Below, piece after piece: positions 48,605-57,133 of a stretch of DNA of 59,835 nt (position 1 is its first letter; each line of letters begins with the position of its first letter). The position numbers and the translations under genes were made by a program. Source of the DNA: Novosphingobium sp. ST904 (GTDB lineage: Bacteria > Pseudomonadota > Alphaproteobacteria > Sphingomonadales > Sphingomonadaceae). A model generated the notes under the pieces. The model had not been told where the DNA came from and ran no database searches. It saw nothing but the letters and a program-made list of their open reading frames with translations. Location: NCBI RefSeq assembly GCF_001298105.1, contig NZ_LGJH01000129.1, positions 1-59,835 of the forward strand. The letters are read 5' to 3'.

Positions 48605-49912
48605 TTGCCTACCCGATCCCCATCGACTTTCCGTTTTCCAACCCTGGACCTGCCCTGGGCGAGCGAGCCCTGGATGCAGACGGGCATCGCCCTGCTGGCG
48701 CTACTGGCCGGTGCGGCCCTGGCGAACTGGGTCGCCAAGCGGATCGTGCTCAAGGGCGTGCTTCGCCTGCTCGGGCGTAGCCCGTTCGAAGCGGAAGCCC
48801 GCCATGTCGGCGCCATCGCCGCGCGCCTTTCGAACATCCTGCCGACCGTGATCGTGCAAGTGGGCATCGCCGCTGTGCCTGGCCTGCCGATGGAGTTCGT
48901 TTCGCTCGTCCACAGCCTTTGCGCAGTGATCATCATCCTGACGCTTGCCCTTGCCGTCACGGCGACGCTGACTCTCGGCAACGAGCTCTACCAGCGCCGC
49001 CCCGATGCCAGGAACCGGCCGATCAAAGGCTATGTCCAAGTGGCCAACCTGCTGGTCTATGCCGCAGCCGCGATCCTGATGCTGGCGGCGCTGATGAACC
49101 AGTCGCCGCTACTGCTCTTGTCGGGCCTCGGCGCCATGGCGGCGGTTCTCATGCTGGTTTTCAAGGACACGATCCTCTCGCTCGTCGCGTCCGTGCAGAT
49201 TGGTTCCAACGACATGGTCCGCGTTGGCGACTGGATCGAGATGCCCAAGCTCGATGCCAACGGCGATGTGATCGACATCGCCCTGCACACCGTGAAAGTT
49301 CAGAATTTCGACAAGACGATCACCACGATCCCCACCTATCGCCTGATTACGGAGAGCTTCCGCAACTGGCGCGGCATGTCCGAGTCCGGCGGCCGCCGGA
49401 TCATGCGAGCGTTGATGATCGACCAGAGTTCGATCGGCTTTCTCGGTGAGGCCGACCTTGCGAAATTCGCGCGGTTCGGTGTGCTGCGCGATTATCTCCG
49501 GCAGCGTCAGGACGAAGTGCAGGGGTGGAACCGGGAGCATGCTCCCAGCGAAGTGCTCGATGCACGGCGGTTGACCAACCTCGGCACTTTCCGCGCCTAT
49601 GTACTGGCCTATCTGAAAGCGCGGCCGGATATCGCCGACGACAAGACCCTGCTGGTGCGTCAGCTGGCGCCCAGCGAGAATGGCCTTCCGCTCGAAATCT
49701 ACGCTTTCGCAACAACTACCGTCTGGGCGCAATACGAAACGATCCAGGCCGACATCTTCGACCATCTGCTCGCAGTCATGCCGGAATTCGGGCTGAGGGT
49801 TTTCCAGCGGCCAACGGGGGCAGATTTTGCCTTTCTCTCGCGAGGTCCAGGGCGTAGCCCTGAAGGCAAGTTCCTCTCGCCCACCCCTGTATCCTTTCAG
49901 CGGAACCCCTGA
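48605..49912 (+). CDS. Mechanosensitive ion channel, MscS family (YbdG-like)
   Basis: 435 residues from a TTG start with GAGGA upstream. Four or five N-terminal membrane segments precede the pore helix and the MscS beta domain (LVFKDTILSLVASVQIGSND, then VRVGDWIEMPKLDANGDVID). The C-terminal extension (WAQYETIQADIFDHLLAVMP) is of the YbdG/MscM type. It opens on hypo-osmotic shock and lets solutes such as ectoine leave. Its place right after the ectoine genes and solute transporters fits a complete osmotic response unit. Confidence 0.88.
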   Translation: MPTRSPSTFRFPTLDLPWASEPWMQTGIALLALLAGAALANWVAKRIVLKGVLRLLGRSPFEAEARHVGAIAARLSNILPTVIVQVGIAAVPGLPMEFVSLVHSLCAVIIILTLALAVTATLTLGNELYQRRPDARNRPIKGYVQVANLLVYAAAAILMLAALMNQSPLLLLSGLGAMAAVLMLVFKDTILSLVASVQIGSNDMVRVGDWIEMPKLDANGDVIDIALHTVKVQNFDKTITTIPTYRLITESFRNWRGMSESGGRRIMRALMIDQSSIGFLGEADLAKFARFGVLRDYLRQRQDEVQGWNREHAPSEVLDARRLTNLGTFRAYVLAYLKARPDIADDKTLLVRQLAPSENGLPLEIYAFATTTVWAQYETIQADIFDHLLAVMPEFGLRVFQRPTGADFAFLSRGPGRSPEGKFLSPTPVSFQRNP

Positions 49913-49915
49913 ACT

Positions 49916-50755
49916 ATGCCCGCTCGCCTCCCAATCCTGCTGATCGGCCTGGCGGCCGCCACCTGCTCGCTCATATCCAGTGCCTCGCGTGCGCAGGTCC
50001 GTTCCCTTTCCGCGGACCAGGCAACCTACGTGGACACAGTAGAGCTCTCGAAAAAGGCCGACCTTGTCGTGCTTGCGCGGATAACGCAATTGAAGCCCGT
50101 AGCGGGCACTGCACCGGGCACAGGGCTGCCAAATCATCGTCGCTACTATGCCGAAGCCAGCACGCGGGCGCTGCTATACGGCAAGAACGGGATCGGTGGT
50201 TCGCTGCAGTATCTGGTCGATCTGCCCGAAGCTTCAGCGCAAAGCGCCACCGATTGGATGGGGAAGGATGTTTTCCTTTTCGCATCGCGCGTGCCTGGTC
50301 GACCCAAAGAGATCAAGCTGGTGGAACCCGCCGCGCAGCAGCTTTGGTCTCCAGAACGGGAGAGCCGCCTGCGCGGGGTACTTCGTGCGCTGGTCTCGCC
50401 GCGTGCGCCAGCCCCCGTAACCGGTGTAAGGGAACTGGGCTATGTTCCCGGAAATCTTGCGGGGCAGGGTCGCACGCAGATCTTCCTTGATACGAAAAAG
50501 GGGCCGGTGACCATCGCCGTGCGTCACATGCCCGGCCAGCCCGAAAACTGGGGTGTCTCGTTTTCGGAACTGACGGGAGGCGATCTGCATCCCCCCACCA
50601 AAGACACGCTCGAATGGTACAACCTTGCCTGTTTCCTTCCGGCGTCACCTCCGCAAAGTGCTTACGTCTCGGGCGCTTTCCCCTCCAAACAGCAAGCTTA
50701 CGCAGACTATCGCATGGTTCTGGCGGCACTGGGGCCATGCGAGCGGAGCCAATAG
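49916..50755 (+). CDS. Secreted protein of unknown function
   Basis: 279 residues with a signal peptide (LPILLIGLAAATCSLISSAS, cleavage near SRAQ). The mature part is of mixed alpha/beta type and begins with LSADQATYVDTVELSKKADL and VVLARITQLKP. It has late Cys residues in LACFLPAS and GPCERSQ that may form a disulfide. I do not recognise the family. It follows the MscS gene by three bases and is probably cotranscribed, so a periplasmic role in the osmotic response can be proposed but not shown. Confidence 0.7.
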   Translation: MPARLPILLIGLAAATCSLISSASRAQVRSLSADQATYVDTVELSKKADLVVLARITQLKPVAGTAPGTGLPNHRRYYAEASTRALLYGKNGIGGSLQYLVDLPEASAQSATDWMGKDVFLFASRVPGRPKEIKLVEPAAQQLWSPERESRLRGVLRALVSPRAPAPVTGVRELGYVPGNLAGQGRTQIFLDTKKGPVTIAVRHMPGQPENWGVSFSELTGGDLHPPTKDTLEWYNLACFLPASPPQSAYVSGAFPSKQQAYADYRMVLAALGPCERSQ

Positions 50756-50818
50756 ATATCCACGCATCGCATCGCACGGGATTGATACCAGCGGACTTTA
50801 ACGGAGATCAGCATAGCG

Positions 50819-51061
50819 TTGCATGCGTTCCTGATCCGATCGGACAGGCCGGGGCCACTGGCGATCGATGCAGCAAACCTCCTGCATGTAAGTCCAGATG
50901 CCGCGCTGCTGGCGCTGCTGATCGGCGCCTCGTCGGATTTCCTGACGCCGAACGGTCATCAGAACAATCTCCTGGTCACGGGGCCCGGAGGCTACCGGTT
51001 CAGCGACTACGCGCACATGGGTGCGCCGCTGGTTGCGCTCGTCGTGGGCTGCGCGCGCTAA
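50819..51061 (+). pseudogene. C-terminal remnant of an SLC13-type anion permease
   Basis: About 80 residues matching only the last membrane part of a DASS/SLC13 transporter: ALLALLIGASSDFLTPNGHQ, then NNLLVTGPGGYRFSDYAHMG, a well-known C-terminal signature. The upstream 400-500 residues are missing; the previous gene is the unrelated secreted protein. It is a leftover of a deletion. Confidence 0.65.
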
Positions 51062-51074
51062 CCCTCTCGCTCCT

Positions 51075-52324
51075 TTACGCCTGATCCGGGATTTCCCGGT
51101 GCGCCAGGCGCAAAACGATGAAGCCGGCCAGCCCCGAGAGGAGGGAGCCTGCAAGTATACCGATTTTCGCTTCTGACTGGAGTATCGGAGCACCGGGGAA
51201 CGCCAGCAGCGTGATGAACAGGCTCATGGTGAAACCGATGCCGCACAGCAGGGCGACCCCCGGCATCTGCATCCGGCTTGCGTGGGCAGGCGCATCGGCA
51301 AGACCAAACCAGACAGCAAGCGCGGTAAATCCGAAGACGCCAATCGGCTTGCCGAGAAGCAACCCCACTGCGACGCCAAGCGTCACCGGCTCGGCAAGCG
51401 CGCGAAGCGGCAGGGTGAGTACCGGGACACCTGCGTTTACGAGCGGCGAACAGCGGGACGATGATGAAGCCCACCGGCACGTGCAGCGCCTTTTCGAGCC
51501 GGTGCAGTGGACTGGCGGCGTCGCTGTCGTGCTTCCTCGGCGTGATATCAAGCGGAATGGTCAGGGCCAGCGCGACACCGGCCATGTTGCATGGATACCC
51601 GAGCGGAAAACAAAGAACCACAGCAATGCGCCGACGAGTGAGTAAGGCAGCAGCCTGAGCACTTTCAGGCGGTTGAGAGCGATCAGGATCGTCACGACTT
51701 CGCCCGCGCAAGCGAGCTCAACCATGGAGATTTGCGCTGTATAGAGGAGCGCGATGATGATGACAGCGCCGAGGTCGTCAATGATCGCCAAGGCTGCAAG
51801 GAATACCTTTAGCGATGCCGGAACACGGGTGCCGAGCAGCGAGATCCAAAAGCAATATCCGTCGCAGTAGGAATGGCCCATCCGCGCGCCGTTTCACCGC
51901 TATTGAGGCCAAAGAACAGCAATGCGGGGACAAGCATTCCGCCAAGCGCGGCGATGCCGGGCAAGAGACGCCGCGGCCACGAGGCGAGCTGCCCGTCGAG
52001 CATTTCGCGCTTGATTTCCAGTCCGACCAGCAGGAAAAACGCCGCCATGAGCGCATCGTTGATCCAATGCGCCAGAGAAAGTGGTCCGACATGAAAACGC
52101 AGGATTGCCTCATAGTCCGGGGCAAGAGGCGAATTGTCCAGGACGAGCGCAAGCGCTGCCATCGCCATTAGGATCAGGCCGGCATTGGCCTGACCGTCGA
52201 GAAAACGACGAAGCGCACTGGGGGATTTGAGGCGAGCGAGGGCCAGACGGACTCCGGGCGTGGTCTGAGATGCAACGGCGGCCCGACCGATGCTACAAAA
52301 CCTGCCGCCATTAATGGCGAACAC
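51075..52324 (-). pseudogene. nhaA: Na+/H+ antiporter NhaA with several frameshifts
   Basis: The pieces, in order, form a whole NhaA of about 400 residues. [20 protein letters not shown] and [20 protein letters not shown] come first, then [10 protein letters not shown] shift near 51860 leads to [20 protein letters not shown], which contains the two essential Asp residues of ion exchange. A shift near 51600 leads to [15 protein letters not shown], and a third near 51450 to VNAGVPVLTLPL, ending GIGFTMSLFITLLAF. Three separate breaks make true decay more likely than for the single-shift genes. The start is uncertain; GTG at 52324 is in frame. Confidence 0.75.
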
Positions 52325-52916
52325 CCGGCTGTCGCTATTGAAGACCGGAAAAGCATGACGCAAGGGCCATGGTTTCTGAAACTGACAACGTTCGCTTGTC
52401 CTTGAAACTTCAAGCAGTGCCGAGATAGGGGTTCGCGGTTTTCCCGAAACCTTTCCACGGGATCCACCGATCTCTTCACGGCCCGTCTCGAAAATCCTGA
52501 ATGGGCAAACAAATCTGGACGCACGAAGGCTAGAAAGATCAGCGACGGAAAGACCGGTAAGCGGCGCTGTAGACGGACATAGGAGTTCGATCAGGCCGCA
52601 CCTCTCGGTCAACAGCACGCAAGCCGGCATCGACGTAGTTCTTTCTGGCCACGGGATCGTCCGGAGTTTTGCTTATCAGGTAATGGATCATCTGAAGAAC
52701 GGCAGGTTGCAGGAGATATTACCCAAGATTCCGAACCCGATCCTGCCGCTCATGCCATGAAGGATCGTCTCGAAGTGCTCCGGCCAGCGCGACAGTTAGA
52801 GGCAGCCATGCTCCAAGAAGCCGAAGCCGACGATCAGCCGAAGTGGCACCGCGGTCCCGTCTCCCTGAAGGAACAGTGCGGCAGTCGTCAATCTGCTCAA
52901 ATCCGCGATAATAGCT
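52325..52916. other. Gene-free stretch upstream of nhaA
   Basis: About 590 bases with no recognised gene. It holds the nhaA promoter region. The open frames here have no domain and no good start. Confidence 0.4.
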
Positions 52917-52934
52917 CCTTCCTTTAAAGGAAGG
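52917..52934 (-). terminator. 18-base perfect palindrome after bufC
   Basis: CCTTCCTTTAAAGGAAGG lies 25 bases beyond the bufC stop. Nine-base arms with no spacer can form a hairpin with a small TTAA loop. It may end the buf operon transcript. Confidence 0.45.
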
Positions 52935-52958
52935 CCTACGCAATGCAACTTTGCCGAG

Positions 52959-53714
52959 TTACAGTTTGGCGTCAGCTATTTCGGCAACGATGCTGTCGGA
53001 CAGCCATTGCCGGAGGTAGGCGCCTGCCATTGCAGGGCCTGCTTTCTCCCCTACATGCGCCACCAATTCGGCACAGAATGCGCCAAACGTGCCCCCCTTC
53101 GACAGGCCTGCCAACGCTTGCCCTTCGGCCGGTTCGAGTGTGCGGAAGGCCGGTGTGAACCCTTCACGCCAGACGAGGATCGTCGTCGGTTCAGGAAGCG
53201 GCTGCGCTGCCGGTGGCGCCGTGCCCTGCGAAAGGGCCGACCAAATCGCGGCGGCATTGCTGGTCGTGGTCAGCAGGGTCAGACTGGGGACGAAGTGCAG
53301 CCGGGCGTGATCCCACTCGATCGCGCCCAGACTGGCCGGATCGAGTGGAGCGGCATCCGGCGCGGTGAAGGCCTGTGCCAGCGCGTGTTCCAGAACAGCC
53401 AGATCCGCGACCTCCGGATCGCCCGGATAGAGCCGCCGGAGCGTGACTGCAAAGTCCGCGCCGTAGGCATCCAGCGTCCAGCTGGTCGGCGCGGCGCGGT
53501 CGATATGCGTGGCTGCCGCAGCCTCGAAAGCGGCATCGCCCAGCCAGGCGTGGACGTTGCCATAGCTTTCTTGCAGGCAATCCATCAGCTGGGCACGGTA
53601 GTTATTGAGATAGATGCTTAAGCCGGCCTCGAACCGGGCTGCGCAGAGAGGAGCGGGCCGCGCTTCGTTGGTGAGCCACTCGCGGAATCCTGCCTGCAGG
53701 GCCTGAAGGCTCAT
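52959..53714 (-). CDS. bufC: BufC, DUF2063 recognition protein of the bufferin system
   Basis: 251 residues. The N-terminal DUF2063 domain (LQALQAGFREWLTNEA, SIYLNNYRAQLMDCLQESYG) is followed by a C-terminal winged part ending in LRQWLSDSIVAEIADAKL. In bufferin and related pathways this protein joins the MNIO enzyme and presents the precursor peptide. Its start overlaps the bufB stop by four bases, so production is coupled. Length and position are normal. Confidence 0.88.
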   Translation of the reverse strand: MSLQALQAGFREWLTNEARPAPLCAARFEAGLSIYLNNYRAQLMDCLQESYGNVHAWLGDAAFEAAAATHIDRAAPTSWTLDAYGADFAVTLRRLYPGDPEVADLAVLEHALAQAFTAPDAAPLDPASLGAIEWDHARLHFVPSLTLLTTTSNAAAIWSALSQGTAPPAAQPLPEPTTILVWREGFTPAFRTLEPAEGQALAGLSKGGTFGAFCAELVAHVGEKAGPAMAGAYLRQWLSDSIVAEIADAKL

Positions 53715-54541
53715 GCTGTCCTCCTCGCCGGATCGCAGGCGATACGGCGCGCCGTGTCCAGTTCGGCCAGCAGGTCGGCAAGCGGGGGGATAGCGTCGTC
53801 ACGTTCGATCATCGTCGCGACCTGGCCGATGTGGGCGATCGCTTCGGCATATAGCGACCAGACCGACGGCGGCACCGGCTTGTCGTGGGTGTCGATCAGC
53901 AGCTCGCGGCCTTGGCTGTGGCCGGCCAGATGGATCTGACGCACCCTGTCTGCCGGAATGCCTGCAAGGTAAGCGACGGGATCGAACCCGTGGTTGCGGG
54001 CGCTGACATAGATGTTGTTCACGTCCAGCAACAGCTCGCAGCCGGTTCGCTGGCACAGTGCGGCGAGAAAGGCCCATTCGCTCATCTCACCCTCAAGTGC
54101 CAGATAGCTCGACGGGTTCTCGATCAGAATCGTGCGGCCCAGACAGTCCTGCGCCCGATCGATATTAGCGCAGACCACGTCCAGCGCCTCGGCCGTATAG
54201 GGCAGCGGCAGCAGGTCGTGCGAGTTGAAACCACAGATTCGCGACCAACTCAGGTGATCAGAGACGAACAACGGATCAATCGCATCGACCAGCGAGCGCA
54301 GGCGCCCGAGGTAGTCCAGATCTAGACCATCTGCCGAGCCGATCGACATCGAGACGCCGTGCAGGGCCACCAGATGACGCTCCCGAACCCGGCGCAGCAC
54401 ATCGAGGGGGCGCCCGCCATCGACCATGAAATTCTCCGAGATCACCTCGACGAAATCGACCGGGACGGCTGCTTCGCCGTCCAGGAAATCGCTGTAGTGC
54501 GGCTTGCGCAGGCCAAGGCCGAACCGGTGGGTCGCGAACAT
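53711..54541 (-). CDS. bufB: BufB, multinuclear non-heme iron oxygenase (MNIO, DUF692)
   Basis: 276 residues, a TIM-barrel DUF692 enzyme. GLGLRKPHYSDFL starts it; VDFVEVISENFMVDGG, FVSDHLSWSR, IENPSSY, LLLDVNNIYVSARNHG and HLAGHS follow. They carry the His, Asp and Glu ligands of the iron cluster. MNIO enzymes oxidise Cys residues of precursor peptides, in bufferins to 5-thiooxazole. Substrates here are probably both BufA proteins. The start at 54541 has an AGGAGC site; a codon ten residues upstream is less likely. Confidence 0.92.
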   Translation of the reverse strand: MFATHRFGLGLRKPHYSDFLDGEAAVPVDFVEVISENFMVDGGRPLDVLRRVRERHLVALHGVSMSIGSADGLDLDYLGRLRSLVDAIDPLFVSDHLSWSRICGFNSHDLLPLPYTAEALDVVCANIDRAQDCLGRTILIENPSSYLALEGEMSEWAFLAALCQRTGCELLLDVNNIYVSARNHGFDPVAYLAGIPADRVRQIHLAGHSQGRELLIDTHDKPVPPSVWSLYAEAIAHIGQVATMIERDDAIPPLADLLAELDTARRIACDPARRTA

Positions 54542-54599
54542 CGTATTGCTCCTGAAAAATAGCCCGGCCAACGACAGAAGCGACGGCCGGGCCGCTCGA

Positions 54600-54872
54600 T
54601 CACTTCGGCGGGGTCAGGCTGCCGCCATCGGCTGCGCACTGCTTGGCGCTCTCGGACTTGAAACCCTGTCCCTTGCAGTCGTTCTGGCCTTTGCAGTCAT
54701 GGCTGGCGGTCTTGCAGTCTGACTGGCCCTTGCAGGCGTTGACGCCGAAACATTCGACCTGCTTGGCGCTGCTCTTGGCAAAGGCAGGCGCGGTGGCTGC
54801 GGTGCCGGACAGGGCGATGAGGGCGGCCATGGCGGCGAAACCTGCGGTGGCAGTGCTTTTGGATGGGGTCAT
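54600..54872 (-). CDS. bufA2: BufA2-type bufferin precursor (Cys-rich exported peptide)
   Basis: 90 residues. The signal peptide ends near APAFAKS, then a mature part has six Cys (41, 47, 53, 60, 66, 79) in repeated C-K-G-Q and N/S-D-C units. That pattern matches BufA2-type precursors of copper-binding bufferins. BufB with BufC would modify some of the Cys before export, and the product binds copper in the periplasm. A GTAACC-N16-CGTA promoter lies about 40-70 bases upstream. It is the first gene of the bufA2-bufB-bufC unit. Confidence 0.85.
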   Translation of the reverse strand: MTPSKSTATAGFAAMAALIALSGTAATAPAFAKSSAKQVECFGVNACKGQSDCKTASHDCKGQNDCKGQGFKSESAKQCAADGGSLTPPK

Positions 54873-54914
54873 GATGCTCTCCTGTAGGTAGATTTGCCGG
54901 ATTGGCCCTTCTCC

Positions 54915-54940
54915 TACGCAGGTGCGTCGGCCCCGGTTAC
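54915..54940 (-). promoter_or_regulatory. ECF sigma promoter of bufA2
   Basis: On the minus strand GTAACC (54935-54940), 16 bases, CGTA (54915-54918). The same motif with the same spacing precedes the sigma gene and bufA1. Caulobacter SigF promoters, as I recall, have GTAACC-N16-CGAA. Confidence 0.8.
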
Positions 54941-54946
54941 ACACAC

Positions 54947-55588
54947 CTACCAACGAAGAAGACGCGGCCCCAGAAAGGCACCGGCAAGTGCGGCCAACAG
55001 GATGCCCAGGCTGTACCAGGTGAGCACGAAGATCGCCGATACTTCAGGGCAATGCAGGCAATAGATCGTCGCTGCCCATGCCCCTGCCGCAAGTCCCGCA
55101 GCAGCGCCCGCTTCGCGCAGGCGCGTGGGCGCGAGACGGCGGAAGGACCACAGCAGGCCGATGAAGATCGGCATTGCCAACGTCAGCACCAGCCACGGAC
55201 AGACCTTCCAGCTCGCCCCCAGCCACATGCCGAGCCATTCGCGCGACGGGGTGGCGGCAAGCTCGGCGATGCCGATCCCGGCAAGCAGCAGGACCGGCAC
55301 GATCAGCCACCACAATCCGCGCAAGCCGGAGGATGTCGGGCGCGACAGGCGAATGACGGCAACGATTGCGCCGATGCCCAGCGAAGCGGTGTAGGTCCAC
55401 TTCATCCAGAACGAGAAGCCGTGCATTGCGGTGTGGAGATCGGGCCGGATGCCCAGAACCTTCGCTACCAGCAGCGCCGTGACGAGCCCACCACCCACGA
55501 TGCCAAGCCCAATCCTGCGACCCATCGCTCTTCGCGATACGCGCGGCGCGTCGCGGCTGAGGGAACGGATGAGGTCTTCGGTCTTCAT
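54947..55588 (-). CDS. nrsF: NrsF-type membrane anti-sigma factor (DUF1109)
   Basis: 213 residues. A short cytoplasmic start (MKTEDLIRSLSRDAPRVSRR) is followed by six hydrophobic helices. Two Cys lie in WKVCPWLVLTLA and a CxxC-like pair in IYCLHCPEVSAIF; such Cys sense metals in NrsF. It holds the ECF sigma factor at the membrane until copper or other thiol-reactive metals are present. Its start overlaps the sigma gene stop by four bases. Confidence 0.9.
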   Translation of the reverse strand: MKTEDLIRSLSRDAPRVSRRAMGRRIGLGIVGGGLVTALLVAKVLGIRPDLHTAMHGFSFWMKWTYTASLGIGAIVAVIRLSRPTSSGLRGLWWLIVPVLLLAGIGIAELAATPSREWLGMWLGASWKVCPWLVLTLAMPIFIGLLWSFRRLAPTRLREAGAAAGLAAGAWAATIYCLHCPEVSAIFVLTWYSLGILLAALAGAFLGPRLLRW

Positions 55589-56124
55589 GTCCGCTCTCCC
55601 CGGATACGGGCGGCGAGCGCCTTCAGTCCACGATGCACGGATACCTTAACGTCGGATTCCCCGATGCCGGCGCCGGCGGCGGCTTCGGATATGCTGAGGC
55701 CATCGACATGCGTATCATGGATCGCGCGCGCCTGCTTGGGGGACAGAGTGGAGAGCAGCGCGTCCACATCCATGCGTGCCGATGCCGCATCCTCGAACCC
55801 CTCGACGATCAAGATCGTCTCTACATCCTCGATCGACACCGACAGGCGCCGCCTGCGAAAATGGTCGATCAGCCGATAGCGGGCAATGGCGTAGAGCCAG
55901 GCGGTGAACGGCCGGTCGCGATCGTAAGTCGCGCGTTTGCCATGTACCGAGATCAACGTTTCCTGCACCAGATCCTCGACATCGTCCTGTGCGTCGCGCA
56001 TCCGGCGACGGTAAAAGGCCCCCAACAGCGGCACGAGCGCGCGCAACAGCGCCTCGTGCGACGCGGCGTCGCCATCGAGACCTGCGGTCATCCAGTGTCT
56101 GAGTTGTGCTTCGCTCGCCTGCAT
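55585..56124 (-). CDS. sigF: ECF sigma factor, SigF-like
   Basis: 179 residues. Region 2 is FYRRRMRDAQDDVEDLVQET, then AWLYAIARYRLIDHFRRRR. Region 4 is LLSTLSPKQARAIHDTHVDG, then SISEAAAGAGIGESDVKVSV. It directs RNA polymerase to GTAACC-N16-CGTA promoters, of which one precedes its own gene, so it is autoregulated. It is coupled to the NrsF gene. A GGAGG ribosome binding site is at the start. The name follows the Caulobacter SigF-NrsF pair. Confidence 0.9.
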   Translation of the reverse strand: MQASEAQLRHWMTAGLDGDAASHEALLRALVPLLGAFYRRRMRDAQDDVEDLVQETLISVHGKRATYDRDRPFTAWLYAIARYRLIDHFRRRRLSVSIEDVETILIVEGFEDAASARMDVDALLSTLSPKQARAIHDTHVDGLSISEAAAGAGIGESDVKVSVHRGLKALAARIRGERT

Positions 56125-56143
56125 TCGGCCTCCAGCACATGTC

Positions 56144-56169
56144 TACGCGGCATGGTGGCGCAAGGTTAC
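56144..56169 (-). promoter_or_regulatory. ECF sigma promoter of sigF
   Basis: Minus strand GTAACC (56164-56169), 16 bases, CGTA (56144-56147). The transcript would start just before the sigF ribosome binding site. Confidence 0.8.
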
Positions 56170-56214
56170 ACGCCGAGCGTATATCCATCAGAGAAACTTT
56201 CTGCCGAACTCTGT

Positions 56215-56240
56215 GTAACCGGCCTGCGACCCGCTGCGTA
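56215..56240 (+). promoter_or_regulatory. ECF sigma promoter of bufA1
   Basis: Plus strand GTAACC (56215-56220), 16 bases, CGTA (56237-56240), about 75 bases before the bufA1 start. It is divergent from the sigF promoter. Confidence 0.8.
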
Positions 56241-56316
56241 AGTCCCGGCATGGACCGCCGATCCATCGATGCGGCCCTGAAGAGTCTTTCAGACACCCCA
56301 TTCGAGGAGATTTCCG

Positions 56317-56589
56317 ATGAACCGCACTCATGCCGCTTTCGCTGCCACTCTTGCCCTTACCCTCACCGCTGCCAGCGCTCATGCCGCGGATGGCGCGAAG
56401 GCACCGATGGAAAAGTGCTACGGCGTCGCCAAGGCTGGAAAGAACGACTGCAAGGCTGGAGCCGGGACCAGCTGCGCGGGCACTTCGAAGGTCGATTACC
56501 AGGGCAACGCCTGGAAGCTGGTGAAAGCCGGAACCTGCGCCGCGATCAAGACGCCCAAGGGCATGGGATCACTGAGCCCCAAGGCCTGA
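56317..56589 (+). CDS. bufA1: BufA1-type bufferin precursor (DUF2282)
   Basis: 90 residues. Signal peptide [20 protein letters not shown], then the DUF2282 core: [36 protein letters not shown] and GTC. Four Cys (34, 45, 53, 74) are in the family pattern; part of them are turned into thiooxazoles by the MNIO enzyme in known bufferins. It binds copper in the periplasm. It lies in a unit with a DoxX-like gene, divergent from sigF, and has no bufBC of its own, so it likely shares those encoded at 53-54.5 kb. Confidence 0.9.
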   Translation: MNRTHAAFAATLALTLTAASAHAADGAKAPMEKCYGVAKAGKNDCKAGAGTSCAGTSKVDYQGNAWKLVKAGTCAAIKTPKGMGSLSPKA

Positions 56590-56659
56590 ATAGGCAAGCC
56601 TGAGAAGGACGGCGCCGCCTCGCTACGGACGGCGCTGCCCCTCGATTGAGAGGATCACT

Positions 56660-57133
56660 ATGGCATCCCCCCTTCAGATTTACCGCCGCGCCCGAGACGG
56701 TGTACAGGACGCTCTGCCAGATGCAGCACTGCTTCTCGTTGCCCGATTCGGTATCGCTGCCGTATTCTTCCAGTCGGGTCGGACCAAGGTGGAGGGCGTG
56801 CTCTCTATTACCGACAGCACCTACGAGCTGTTCCGCAGCGAATACGCCTTGCCCTTCATCGATCCGGTGACGGCCGCCCGCCTCGCAACATATTCGGAGC
56901 ATCTCTTTCCGTTGCTGCTGGTGCTGGGTCTATTCACTCGGCCTGCGGCCCTCGCGCTGTTAGGCATGACATGCGTGATCGAGATCTTCGTCTATCCCGC
57001 TGCCTGGCCGACGCACCTGAGTTGGGCAGGGCTCCTGCTTCCGCTCATCGCGCGCGGAGGCGGGGCATGGTCGCTCGACCGGCTCGCCACCGTTTCATAT
57101 CTTTTTTACCGGAAAGAACCTCGTCATGCATGA
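56660..57133 (+). CDS. DoxX-family membrane protein
   Basis: 157 residues with four membrane helices. [20 protein letters not shown] starts the DoxX fold, then [20 protein letters not shown] and a conserved short loop TWPTHLSW-like region. DoxX-like genes often go with bufferin genes. The role is not clear and may be in redox or membrane steps of metal defence. It follows bufA1 by 70 bases and is probably under the same ECF promoter. Confidence 0.85.
   Translation: MASPLQIYRRARDGVQDALPDAALLLVARFGIAAVFFQSGRTKVEGVLSITDSTYELFRSEYALPFIDPVTAARLATYSEHLFPLLLVLGLFTRPAALALLGMTCVIEIFVYPAAWPTHLSWAGLLLPLIARGGGAWSLDRLATVSYLFYRKEPRHA

Noticed and set aside
53007..53110. Plus-strand GACHCRACF, resembling a formaldehyde-activating (GFA) zinc motif
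   Set aside because: It is antisense to bufC and lacks the rest of the GFA fold.
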